A DNA stretch of 64,000 nucleotides, from NCBI GenBank assembly GCA_029718625.1, contig CM056383.1, positions 65,534,849-65,598,848 of the forward strand. Direction: 5' to 3'. This stretch comes from Synaphobranchus kaupii. Taxonomy: Eukaryota; Chordata; Actinopteri; Anguilliformes; Synaphobranchidae. Every line of letters begins with the position of its first letter. Positions within the stretch are counted from its first letter, which is position 1. Both the position numbers and the translations under genes were made by a program. Below the pieces are notes generated by a model, which did not search any database, was not told the origin of the DNA, and saw only the letters and a list, made by a program, of their open reading frames with translations. Positions 22,790 to 33,670 of the stretch are shown piece after piece.

Positions 22790-23240
22790 CTGCTCGTCTA
22801 AATGGCAACTTTCCTCTGTGAACTAGGAGGATCAGTAGCTTGACCTGTCTCAGTTTGTGTAAAATTAGACCTGATACTAGCTACCTTGTCTTGAAAATGA
22901 ACTGCAAATTCCTCACACTTTGACATAGAATCCTCTAAAGTAGAGGACCGCAGTAGAGGCTGAATTCAAAAGGCTGTTAATTATAGAAAACACAGTTCTT
23001 GGATTATGTTCGTGATCTGTGATTATTCCAGTAAATAAAGACTGCCTAGCATCCTTTCATGCTCTGTTGTAGCCAGCAAGTTGCTCTTAATAAATCTCAC
23101 AATGTACATGCTTCATGCTTTATCTTTTGCCATTGACGTGTGGCCTTACAGCAGTTCCTTTTCAGCCTGATTGTTTCTCTGTTTCTCCATGGGGCTTTCT
23201 GTTTGGTGGACAGCTTTTTAACCCCTTCGTGCAGATGCCA
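22790..23240 (-). pseudogene. LINE ORF2 fragment upstream of the reverse transcriptase
   Basis: Minus-strand frames give KEELL and HEACTL pieces, DHEHNPRTVFSIINSLLN after small corrections, and CEEFAVHFQDKVASIRSNF. This order (a W..T....Y block, an LF..IN.LL block, then C..FA..F..K...IR) is the linker between endonuclease and reverse transcriptase in L2/CR1-type LINEs. Several stops and frameshifts make it inactive. It lies antisense to the LINE tail just upstream, so the two are separate insertions. Confidence 0.65.
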
Positions 23241-23464
23241 AATTCTTAGGGGGTGTTCTATTTAAGACTTTATAACTCCAGGTGTGAGCATCACAGAAAC
23301 TTCAAAAATGGCTTAAATTAAACAAGACAGTTGTACCATTTACAAAACTAACTTGTCTTTGTTTATTTTCATAATTTTGGTCAAAATAAAGTGCCACAAA
23401 TGCAAAAAAAACTTTGGAGAAAAAAAAAAAAAAAGGTTAGCAACGAAATACTGACAGCTACATA

Positions 23465-23968
23465 CACTGGATGGCCAAAAAAAAAGTTGCCGTTGCTCCT
23501 GTCATGCATAGTGCCCACTGTACAAGCCTCTGGAGGCAGTGTTATGATCTGGGGTTGCTTCAATTGGTCAGGTCTAGGCTCAGCAACATTATGCAACAAT
23601 AAAATGAAGTCAGCTGAGTACCTGAATGTACTGAATGACCCGGTTATCCCATCAATGGGCATATTCCAGGACGACAATGCCAAGATTAATCGGGCTCAAA
23701 TTGTGAAAGAGTGGTTCAGGGAGCATGAGGAATCATTTTTACCCATGACTTGGCCACCAGAGTCCTGACCTTAACCCCATTGGAAGTCTTTGGGATGTGC
23801 TGGAGAAGACTTAATGGAGTGGTTCGACTCTCCCGTCGTCGATACAAGATCTCGGCCAAGATCTGGACGGAAATAAATGTTGTGACACGACAAATGTGCG
23901 TCGTAATCAAAGCTAAAGGCGGTCCAACGAAATATTAGAGTGCGACTTTTTTTTTTGGCCAGGCAGTG
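23465..23968 (+). mobile_element. Tc1-like deletion derivative, 504 bp
   Basis: Inverted ends read CACTGGATGGCCAAAAAAAA on the left and CACTGCCTGGCCAAAAAAAA (complement) on the right. TA lies on both sides (23463-23464 and 23969-23970). The first part of the transposase gene is missing, while the catalytic C-terminal half remains. A partial sister copy at 53087 is split by a LINE. Confidence 0.9.
23535..23938 (+). pseudogene. Tc1 transposase, catalytic-half relic
   Basis: The frame shows [16 protein letters not shown], the conserved block before the second catalytic aspartate, then [18 protein letters not shown] with the aspartate pair. After a frameshift near 23760, [14 protein letters not shown] follows, the region of the third acidic residue. 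The first catalytic aspartate and the paired helix-turn-helix domains are absent. The protein ends near KAKGGPTKY, close to the family C-terminus. It is clearly non-functional. Confidence 0.85.
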
Positions 23969-24002
23969 TATTTAGAGTTTTATGTCCGTATGCTGCTTCT
24001 TG

Positions 24003-24312
24003 AGTGCGTCCCAATATTCTTCACTCCCCACCTCCCTTCCTCCGCTCCCCCCACTACCACTCCTCTCCTACCTACGGAAATATGCAAAACTGCCTGAACG
24101 TTTTGAGTACAAGTATTTGCATGTACAGTATACAACGTACCTGACATTGCGGTTTGTGTCGAGACATTAATTAATATGTAACCATTAATACGTAATTAAG
24201 ATGTAATCAGCAACATTAGATTAAAACACAAAGATCCGTTCCTGGGGCACGGAGTAGAGGAGGTGGTAGTGGAGGAAGGGAGGGTGCATTTTTCGACTAT
24301 TGGGACGCACCC
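24003..24312. mobile_element. Inverted-repeat MITE-like element
   Basis: GTGCGTCCCAATA near 24006 is matched by its complement TATTGGGACGCAC near 24299-24311. The sub-terminal CTCCCTTCCTCC tracts are also mirrored by GGAAGGGAGG. The interior is non-coding. No clear target duplication could be fixed, so superfamily is open. Confidence 0.55.
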
Positions 24313-24938
24313 CTACTGATTATTTTGCTAACCTGTTTCCTTGTCTTGATTGGGAAATTACAGACACCTGTGGTGGATTTCCCGGGATCATTTGTACTTG
24401 CGGCTTTCTGTAGCCCGTTGTCTTTTCCCCCCACTTTGGCTTCATGCACATTGCCAGCTTTGCTGCCGTGCTGAAGGGAACTTTAAAATACTACTGTGCG
24501 CGTTTTCTTAGCATGCCGTTTCCTGTTTAAAAGCCAGTTTTATCTTTTTTGAGTTTTTTGAGCATACTGCCACTTTGTGTTTCTACAATTAACTGATAAA
24601 CTATATTTCCTTAGGGGATCTTTTTCGGTGGTAGGCTACTTGTGGCTACTTCGCTTTATTCGTCTGGACCTTTACTTGTGTGCGCTATCTACTTTTGTTT
24701 GTACCCAACGCGGTTTACGAATTCTTGGTCTCTGATTTTTAATGCAGTTTAGAAGCATTATCTTTTGCCAGCGTGCTTTAATTGTAATACCGTTTCTTGT
24801 GGAAATAGGTTTAGATTAAAGGACACTGACTATTTGGGAATGAACCTTCTCCACCAGCTACGTTGGCAATTTAGGAGGAAGCTCCCCCTTTTTGTAAAAT
24901 GTCATCTTTTTAATCAAAAGGAATAGACGCGAGTATTA

Positions 24939-24945
24939 TATAAAG
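24939..24945 (+). promoter_or_regulatory. Candidate TATA box
   Basis: TATATAAAGCC lies 430 bp upstream of a Kozak-like ATG at 25371. A strong donor-like site (CAG/GTGAGC at 25023/25024) and a strong acceptor-like site (TTCCCCTATTCTAG ending 25251) lie between, which would give a short non-coding first exon and a 228-bp intron. Each site is common by chance; only their order makes them interesting. Confidence 0.25.
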
Positions 24946-25370
24946 CCTGCGGAAGACTTTGTTTTGCCTTTTGCCCGTTTCTTTCCCGGGGTGAGCTAAA
25001 TAGCTTTTAAAACTAAATGTCAGGTGAGCTAGCTGCCACTTGTGCTGTTACTCCTGTCAAGATCTTAAAAGTTACAAGTAAATCTGTTTTGGCCTATCCT
25101 TGACTCTGTTGGAGCATTTATACAGGCTTATTTAGTGCAAGGCGCATTTTCATGTTCAACCTTTTCATACCCCTCGGTTATTGTAACGCGGGTGCGTATT
25201 GGGTTGTAACGAGACAGAAGGAGACTGAACTTTTTATTTCCCCTATTCTAGGTGGTTTAAGGACCGGAGATGGTCGCCTTCATTCCATGCATTTGAAGTT
25301 TACCGATAAGTGAAATAAAATTATTTTTAAGAATCTCTCATTGCCAGAGGCGGGTGACATTTGTACCAGC

Positions 25371-25444
25371 ATGGATGACGACTTTAGTGTTGTCTTTCAA
25401 TGTCGGAAACCCAAGCCCCAGGGAAACACAAAACAGGAAATAAG
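25371..25444 (+). CDS. Candidate first coding exon, product unknown
   Basis: ATGGATGACGAC follows TTGTACCAGC, a fair Kozak context. The 24 codons read MDDDFSVVFQCRKPKPQGNT and then KQEI, an acidic then basic start. The exon would end at AAATAAG before GTCAGG, a weak donor. I recognise no protein family, and no second coding exon was identified downstream. It could be the start of a host gene on the plus strand, the 5' part of an unrecognised retroelement, or chance. Confidence 0.2.
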
Positions 25445-27039
25445 GTCAGGATTTCTGGTCTGGATGAATTATTTACCTGGAAACATTATACCAAAAAGTA
25501 ATTTTCAGTTATGAGTGGTGGAAAGCTTTATTTTATTCAAAGAAAATTCAGAGTAAATATGTGACTGAGTTTGTGGGACTGAAAAGCAATACAGACTAGT
25601 TCAGATAGTGGCTGTGATTGGCAAGAGAACTAATACAGAGCAATATCAACACTATCCCTGGCTTAGCCAGAGAAAAGCTTTATTTGCCTTTTTAAACCCC
25701 CCTCCAGGAAAATGACAGGTGTTAGTAAAGCAGTGGGCTGTCACACACATGCAGCAAATCAGATTCAGAAACATGACTCGGTACGGTGATCAATATACTG
25801 GGTTCCAAGATATGAAGTAGGAAATTAATTTGTAATTAACTACAGTCATATTAAACCCAGTATTTGTGAGTGAAACAAATACTTAAAACAAAGCTAGTAA
25901 CTTTGTTATTATGAGCTATTTATTATTATTGTTATTATTATTATTATTAGTAGTAGTAGTAGTAGTAATATTAGCATATTTATTTCAGCATGAACAGTAA
26001 AACATTGGAGGATCTGGACAAAAAGGATAGAATAAAAGCTTTCTGCCTCATATGGCTCAATTCCAATTAAACCGTGAGAGGTTTACGTAATATTTTTATT
26101 ATTCAGGTTTAGTATGAAGCGATCTGTAATCAGAAGGTTAATTCTGTAATTGGTTGTCAGACAGGCAAGAGGCAAGCCTTGGCTAATTCATTTTTGTAAT
26201 TTATGGATGCTTTTAACCTCTTGTGTGGAATGAAATGATCACAGAGGCATGCAACGTCGGGACTTGCATTTAATGACTAGGATTCTGCCAATCCGAAAAT
26301 ATGCTAATTGTAAAGGGAATTGAGTCACATGAAAAATGTCAGCAAATATCAGATGTGTTGCTATGAAATTGACTGAAATTGTAGGATGTTCATTTTTTAT
26401 TTGAAATTTGATTCCTTTTACACTTCTGTCCAGGGGGCCAACCAGGGATTTTGGGCCCCATGAAAAGACCTCAGATTGGGTCCCACCAACCCCATCCCTG
26501 CAAAATGACTGTAACCACACCTCTCGAAGCTAATTGACCCATTGATTTTAAATACTAGCATTTTATTGACCGTCATTTTAACACCGACACTACAGCGACA
26601 TTACACTGACTATCATTTGCACTGGCAGTCACCTTATCATTGACTGTCTATATTGACAGTAGCATCGCAATGGCTAAACGTTGGCCGTCACTTTAGCATA
26701 GTGTATCACTCAATGCTTCAAACTGCCCACCGCCCAGTACAGACTATAGGCTATATTTTATTGCTATGATTTTACGTGGAAATAAAATTTGAGTATTTGA
26801 ATTTTTATTGAACAAGGTATTTAACCATTTGATGGAAGGAGCCAACCCTGTTCACAGACTTCACAGAATCTGAAAGGATAGCAATAGTGATGGGGGGGGG
26901 GGGGGTGCACTTTAGAGGCCCTGATGTTCTTTTTCATGATTCGTTTTTTTCCCCCATCCCGCTTTTGCTCAATACATTTTATGCGGTGCAGTAAGTTATA
27001 TGTTATAAGTGACAGCACTATGTGCCTAGTTAGGTCTGT
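25445..27039. other. No recognisable gene; microsatellite and hAT-like snippet
   Basis: An (ATT)n/(AGT)n tract lies at 25921-25970. At 26431-26465, GGGGGCCAACCAGGGATTTT resembles a hAT end without a visible partner. A G-run lies at 26892-26905. The rest shows nothing supportable. Confidence 0.4.
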
Positions 27040-27266
27040 TATGGGGGGGATGGTGCAATAATGGTTGTGCAATTTGATGTCACGGTGGGACTGTGCAATA
27101 TGATGCTTTGGTTTTTATTGGCAATATTGTATATGTATGTAAAATGTGTATGAGATGTGTCATATGTCTGTGCGTATATGTCTGTGCAATTATGTCTTCT
27201 GTAATGCTGCAGTGAGTGAGTACAAGACAAATTTCCCTTTGGGGACAATAAAGTATATCTTGTCTT
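27040..27266 (+). mobile_element. LINE 3' untranslated tail
   Basis: GTGCAAT repeats lead to ACAAATTTCCCTTTGGGGAC and AATAAAGTATATCTTGTCTT. Fish LINE 3' ends commonly have this TTTCCC..GGGGACAATAAAGT sequence followed by short TCTTATC-like repeats. No coding part remains, so it is a 5'-truncated copy. Confidence 0.55.
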
Positions 27267-27882
27267 ATTCACACAGTTTAAAATAGCCGCGCAGTGCAAT
27301 TTCTTCAACTGTCTTTTTTTTTTTTGTTGTTGTTGTTGCTCCAATTGTGTCTACGTTACACTCTGAAGGTTTGACCTGCCTACACTTGGTGTCCAGCAGC
27401 TAAGATTTTGTGGGTGTCGTCACTTTCAGCCTGATGTAAAGGGTTAAGTGCACAGCGGGCTCAGAAGTTGACTCAGAAGTTGGTCCTCATTGCTACACTC
27501 TTTGATCTACTGCGTCACACCCGCAGCCACTGCAAGTGTAGCCTGACCCTATATCACTCGGTAGAACACAGGTGCGCTCCTCAACATGGCATGGCAGGAA
27601 TTTGTTGGGAAAATCCCAAAGCAAAGTTTGCTGATGTTAAAATGGGAGTAGCTAATGATGTTGCAGCAGAGCAGGCATAGCTACATTCTGGTTTTGTATT
27701 TTAATACTTCTGTGGCTTTTAGTGTCATATCACTTCACTAATTGTAATAAACACATTTTTCGTGATAGTAATTATAATGTATTCTGTTTCTGCTAAATGC
27801 TATATACCTTTGCTCAATTGCTCAGGAAAGTAAAGCACAGTTTTTGACGTGCACATTTACATTTCTCAATGATTAAGACATA
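27267..27882. other. No recognisable gene
   Basis: A 70-codon frame at 27468-27680 in slightly GC-richer sequence has no domain that I recognise. Confidence 0.35.
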
Positions 27883-28045
27883 CAGTGAGCACCGTAATTC
27901 ATTGGACAGTGACACATGTTTTGTTATTTTGGTTCTGTACTCTAGCACTTTGAGTTTGAAAGGATACAATGACAGTGAGGTTCAAGTGCAGACTGTCAGC
28001 TTTAATTTGAGGGCATTTTCATCCATGGTAGAATTTAACAACAAG
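27883..28045 (+). mobile_element. Tc1-like terminal fragment
   Basis: After TA at 27881-27882 the sequence starts CAGTGAGCACCGTAATTCAT. It shares CACTTTGAGTTTGAAAGGAT and the following 90 bp with the inverted fragment at 17143-17242. It is one terminal region only. Confidence 0.6.
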
Positions 28046-28300
28046 AATGTTTGCAAGCAAAATTATGAGGAGTGAATAAGCCTGTGCTACCTATTGTCAA
28101 ACTTCAAGTAGCATAGTGCCCCTTTGACTTTCTCATAGCCTAGAGCTTGCTAGGTTGTTGCTCGATGCTATGAATGGCATAGAATATGTCTGTTAGATAA
28201 AGCTTCTTAGACTAGAGATTCCTGACCTTGGGCTACTAGCTAGCTGCTGCAGGTTTGATTCTAGCATTAGACTACGGTGGCTTACTAAGGACATAATTAA

Positions 28301-28913
28301 AACCCTTTCCAGCCCAATGATGACATATGGCATCATCATTTTCAATACCCATTTTTTAAACTTGCTGTTGTAAGTAGTCACATGACAACATTACTAGTAT
28401 CAAAAGCCATTATTGGTTCAAGTTTTAGACAATGGTGGGGAGGCCCTCTCTGGCCCTAATGCCCTCTATACTGTTGGCCCTAGCCCCCTCTGCCCCTAAT
28501 GCCCTCTATACTGTTGGCCCTAGCCCCCTCTGCCCCTAATGCCCTCTATACTGTTGGCCCTAGCCCCCTCTGCCCCTAATGCCCTCTCTACCATTGGCCC
28601 CTGGCCCCCTCTAATAAAATGATACTCTGAAATGAAGTGTTTCAATGAATTGTTTCTACCAATGTTACATTTGATGTGTGTTAAAATGGTTATTACGTGA
28701 AACTATCAGCCTGAATACAAAATTCCAATGGTCCTGGAAAAAAATGGAAATTGACAGTTGCAGCCCAATGATGCCATATGGCATAATTTTTTTCTCAAAA
28801 ATAAAATCTTACACAATCATTTTTTTCTGATGTGTTTTTTTATGGCCTATTTTGAACATTTGTACCAAAGAAATTTGTAGAAAACTGTAGAAAATAATTT
28901 GGGCTGGAAAGAA
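28301..28913. mobile_element. piggyBac-like MITE flanked by TTAA
   Basis: TTAA occurs at 28297-28300 and 28914-28917. Inside, CTTTCCAGCCCAA on the left is matched by TTGGGCTGGAAAG on the right. TTAA duplication is specific to piggyBac-type transposons. Near the left end AATGATGACATATGGCATC recurs as AATGATGCCATATGGCAT at about 28767. The interior contains a 40-bp minisatellite and no transposase. Confidence 0.6.
28461..28612. repeat. 40-bp minisatellite, 3.8 copies
   Basis: The unit runs GCCCTCTATACTGTTGGCCC then TAGCCCCCTCTGCCCCTAAT. Copies start at 28461, 28501 and 28541 and are essentially identical, with a diverged partial fourth copy from 28581. It is C-rich on the plus strand and lies inside the TTAA-flanked element. 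Confidence 0.95.
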
Positions 28914-28987
28914 TTAATAAAAAGGCATTTAAAGGGGTAGGAAACACTAAAACAAATTGTTTGAGACGTCAACTAATATCTATCTAT

Positions 28988-29015
28988 CTTATTCTTATTC
29001 TTCTTCTTCTTCTTC
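28988..29015. repeat. (TTC)n microsatellite
   Basis: TTCTTA/TTC repeats with slight interruptions. Confidence 0.8.
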
Positions 29016-30030
29016 CGGGGTTGAAAATCAAAAAATGGGTTACGTAATTTTCAATGACTACTCCTTGATGGAGTGATATGCCCCACAGTCTGGAATGGAA
29101 TTCTGACTGTGGCCAGGACAGAGTAATGAGCCTGTCGCACCACCAAAGAAGAGATGGTTTTAGCAGACAGGGTTTACCTTGACTCAACGCACAGTAGCTG
29201 CAGCTCCTTTCTTTAACTGAGTGACTGCTAGAAGTACAATCATCATACCTTGGGGTGTCACTGTAGACATTGGATTGTGACAACCTGCTGACTAATTATG
29301 CAATTATTTATCAATTGTGACCCTCATATAGGCAATTAGATAATGTAAAACGCTACACTAGATGAGAGGAAGGAATGTGACGGATGACAATTTAAAAACA
29401 TGACAAAATATTTCGGTGACTATTGCAACAGTACCCTCCTGGTACACTGCACACAGATTAAGTTGATTTATTTTTCACAGTCACAGTTATTACAACTAAT
29501 CCAGGAAGGCACAAAACAATGGATCACCATTTACAGAGAAATAAAACATCAATCATGATCTGAAATAAACAACGTGAGGGGAATCCTCTGACAGTGGAGA
29601 AACAGAATTGAGAGGCGGAAATTTGTCATCTGAGATTTGACGGAATAATTTTTGAGTGCAGACATTCCACTTGAAAAAAGCAGACAATCCTAAATGGCAG
29701 GGATATTCCCGGAAAACAATTTTGGCAGAAACAAATGCCACAGGCTGCTGACACTAGTACAAAAAAAAAACAATTCTATTTTTTTCTGCAAGTAAAATCA
29801 ATTATTAGTTCTTCTAGCCGACAGCTGTAACTTACAGCATCAAGCTACACGCTAAGTCACAGAGAGCATTAAACAGGGCCTATTGAACTGTTAGGTTACT
29901 TTCAGAAATGTAATTGCATTTGTCTCAAATAATTATATGTTGAAAGCATAAAATTAAACCCTCAAAGGCTTGATGTCAAGTGCATTTCAGTTGACATGTA
30001 ATGCTCACAAGTGGCATTTGGGCAAGCAGT
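29016..30030. other. No recognisable gene
   Basis: Short frames only, including a 99-codon minus-strand frame at 28984-29283 that overlaps the microsatellite. No repeat end or domain recognised. Confidence 0.35.
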
Positions 30031-31107
30031 TACTCATACCAATCATACCCTACTCATACCACTCATACCCCACTCATACCCTACTCATACCCTACTCATA
30101 CCACTCATACCCCACTCATACCAATCATACCCCACTCATACCAATCATACCCTACTCATACCACTCATACCCCACTCATACCACTCATACCCTACTCATA
30201 CCACTCATACCCCACTCATACCAATCATACCCTACTCATACCACTCATACCCCACTCATACCACTCATACCTCACTCATACCAATCATACCCCACTCATA
30301 CCACTCATACCCTACTCATACTACTCATACCCCACTCATACCAATCATACCCTACTCATACCACTCATACCCCACTCATACCAATCATACCCCACTCATA
30401 CCCTACTCATACCATTCATACCCCACTCATACCAATCATACCCCACTCATACCCTACTCATACTACTCATACCCCACTCATACCAATCATACCCTACTCA
30501 TACCACTCATACCCCACTCATACCAATCCTACCCTACTCATACCACTCATACCCTACTCATACCACTCATACCCTACTCATACCACTCATACCCCACTCA
30601 TACCAATCATAACCCACTCATACCACTCATACCCTACTCATACTACTCATACCCCACTCATACCAATCCTACCCTACTCATACCACTCATACCAATCATA
30701 CCCTACTCATACTACTCATACCCCACTCATACCAATCCTACCCTACTCATACCACTCATACCCTACTCATACCACTCATACCAATCATACCCCACTCATA
30801 CCCTACTCATACTACTCATACCCCACTCATACCAATCCTTCCCTACTCATACCACTCATACCCTACTCATACCACACTCATACCAATCATACCCTACTCA
30901 TACCAATCATACCCTACTCATACCACTCATACCCCACTCATACCAATCCTACCCTACTCATACCACTCATACCACTCATACCCTACTCATACCACTCATA
31001 CCAATCATACCCTACTCATACTACTCATACCCCACTCATACCAATCCTACCCTACTCATACCACTCATACCCTACTCATACCAATCCTACCCTACTCATA
31101 CCACTCA
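30031..31107. repeat. 1.08-kb minisatellite of ACTCATACC-type units
   Basis: The array alternates 9-bp ACTCATACC and 11-bp ACTCATACCCC or ACTCATACCCT units, with AATCATACC and AATCCTACC variants, giving an irregular 40-50 bp higher-order pattern. The top strand has almost no G, so all three forward frames stay open for 200-390 codons, reading [23 protein letters not shown] peptides. There is no TAA, TAG or TGA in the units, which explains the open frames without any selection for coding. Confidence 0.97.
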
Positions 31108-32579
31108 ATTTCCTTTATTTCCACTAGGGCGCAGCCATCTGCACAGATTGCTGTGTGTCAGGCGTGTCATCAATTTGTGCTTCTGGCTAGGCTAGTATTA
31201 CTGCTACCGCGTCCCCCTAAGTTTGGTTTTGGTTCCAACTTGCAGGTTAAAACCCAAATTTTGCCCGTCAAAATCTCAGCCATTTTAGCAGCAATTACCA
31301 AGCCAATTACCAAGACAACTAAAAATAAAAATATATGGCAAAGATTTCTTCAGCTGTTTTCATATAGTTAAGTACCTAATAAAATAGCATTTAGATTAAG
31401 ACTTTTTGTCCAACAACATAGCTCAAATTCTACAACACTAAAGTAGACACAGCTATATGTCGGGCATGACATGAACTAATGCTTTTGTTTCCATTTTCGT
31501 TTTTGTTTCTGGTTTTCGTTTTAAACCCGGCTATCTGTGCACATGCCTGCTCCCATGCATGTATGACAGTGTCCTAAAATGGATACACCAAGTGTGAATG
31601 ATGTCAGGCTCCAGTGGTAACTGTGATGGCAGCTATTTGATGTCAGATACCTGTAGTATTGCATGTCTTACAACCTGTATTTTCACTATAAAAAATAAAA
31701 AGGTGGACAAGAGGTAGACAAAGTAATACTAGAAGAGTGAGAGATGTCTCATTAAACCTGTCACATTATTACTATTAAGGGGCAAGGGCATAACTTTTTA
31801 ATCAGTGTGGACAGTGCTCGTGTTGGTAACAGTTCCCTCTTCAAGAATGGGAACATTATGAAGCCAGTGATCTATATTGGAGCCATGGGCATTGTAGTAA
31901 TTTCGGTTGTTTGCTGCTACTGCAGGTGAAGCTGCCATTTGTCTCCATTAGGGCTGAGCATTGTTACTGCCTTGCACTTTGTGTAGCAAATGGAATGCTT
32001 TTCCACCTCTGTGCATAAGAAAGTCGAGGAAAGACATATCACTGACATCACTGAGCAAACGTACTTATGTCCCCTGCTGTTCTGGTGTTTCACTGGAGAA
32101 GCAAATGGGATGCCAAGCAGCGAAAGATGCATTACAGTGTCCTGTACTTTTGACATTGCATCTCTGTTCACATATATCAAACCAAGCATGTAGATGGACT
32201 TCATCATTTAGTTTGTCGTTGATGAAATTTAACACAAAGCAAGGACAACTCTAGCGTTGTGGCAAGAATTTGCGATGCAAATTTTGATTTGACGTGTTTG
32301 TGTGTGTGTGCGCGTGTGTGTGCACATACGTTTGCAACTTCAAAGAATGTATACTACTTGCAGGCAATAGAAAGCAAGGATATAAAAAGGTATTGATTTG
32401 CAGCACGGTAATGGTTAATTATCTGGCCATCACAATCGCCAAACCTCAACCTGGGAGATAACATATGTTTGAATGATAATAGATTCAAATAAAGAATAAA
32501 GTTATTTGAAGAAACTGGATGATTGGTCAGAAGCCTTTCCTGAGAAGTGCCTGAGCCTCATTAAAGGTACATAAAAAAT
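31108..32579. other. No recognisable gene
   Basis: Mutually overlapping antisense frames near 31917-32254 show no domain. A short (GT)n tract lies at 32296-32322. Confidence 0.35.
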
Positions 32580-33301
32580 GTGACCCAGGACTCATTACTA
32601 GGTTTTATTAATTCTCTAAATGAGTCTAATGCAACAGATATTCATGGCCTGAATCTAGAATTTATTGTCACTCATATCGATACATTTCTCCCTGTTCTCT
32701 TCATCTTATAAATATCTGCATTACAAAATCCCTGTGTTTCCCTTACAAAGGAAGCAATCCCAGATTACTCCAATTTATACATCTGGGGATCCCACTATCA
32801 TTTCTAACTATAGACCAATATCTATTCTCCCTGTTATGTCGAAATCTTTTGAGAAAATCATGGCAAATCAACTTCTTCAACATTTGGAAAGTAATAATCT
32901 TCTCAGTAACTATCAGTTTGGTTTTCATTCTAAAAGATCCACAATGACTGCAATATTATATCTTACAGAACATATTTGTCAAGCCCTAAATACAGGCAAA
33001 ATAACTGGTGCAATATTCATTGATTTAAAAAAATCTTTTGACGCACAATATTCAATAAACAATATCACAATATTCTAATAAACAAACTACAATCTTTTAA
33101 TTTGTCACTACCTGCTATTAATATACTGACTGCTTATTTATCTCAGAGATCTCAACTTGTGTGTATAGAGCAAGCTAAATCTGCCCCGGCTATAAACAAT
33201 ATAGGTGTACCACAGGGTTCAATACTGGGACCATTATTATTTATTTTATATATTAATGATATGCCAACTGTACGTAACTTATCTGAAACAATTCATCAAT
33301 C
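32580..33301 (+). pseudogene. Jockey-superfamily LINE reverse transcriptase, N-terminal half
   Basis: The frame includes SNYRPISILPVMSKSFEKIM, QFGFHSKRSTMTAIL, AIFIDLKKSFD and, after a frameshift near 33060, GVPQGSILGPLLFILYIND. These are reverse transcriptase motifs 1 to 4 in order; the first catalytic aspartate is in IDLKKSFD. The style fits L2/CR1/Rex-type LINEs. Such enzymes copy their own RNA at a nicked target in the nucleus. The frame is broken, and the YADD motif was separated from this half by another retroelement inserted at 33305. Confidence 0.85.
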
Positions 33302-33304
33302 ATC

Positions 33305-33670
33305 AATTCACCTTTATTTGCCATGGTACATTACATGTACTAGGAATTTGACTTGTTATTCTTCATGCCACTCAGAACAGTACAATACACAATAAATAAA
33401 ATAAATACAATACAATACGCAGGACAAGTTAAAAAAAAGATTAAAATAATAAGTAAATAAATAAATAAATGCAGTGCAAAGCTGTCAAGTTCAGGAGGTA
33501 TTAAGGAGGGCTCCCGCCCTTGGAAAAAGGCTGTGCAGGTGGCGTGTTGTTTTAGTCCTAATGGACCTGTACCGCTGTCCGGAAGGGAGTTTTGCAAACA
33601 GGCTGTGAGCTGGATGAGAGGGATCAGCCACAATCTTTCTTGCACGTTTCCATGCTCTGGAGCTGTGAAG
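33305..33670 (-). mobile_element. L2/CR1-like LINE 3' end, inserted antisense in another LINE
   Basis: Read on the minus strand it matches 22340-22675: the SSRAWKRARKIVADPSHPAH peptide region, GCTCCCGCCC and the tail ending ATTTGCC..GTGAATT. It begins within the post-RT domain, so it is a 5'-truncated retroposed copy. It separates the PQG and YADD motifs of the host LINE, so it inserted after that LINE. No clear target duplication is visible. Confidence 0.85.

Noticed and set aside
28461..28612. Possible CRISPR-like array
   Set aside because: The repeats are contiguous without unique spacers and lie in eukaryotic transposon DNA.
29970..31195. Three overlapping frames of 200-394 codons, the longest in the window
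   Set aside because: They are translations of the ACTCATACC satellite in its three frames; the units contain no stop triplets, and the peptides are TH/PLIP/SYHS repeats.
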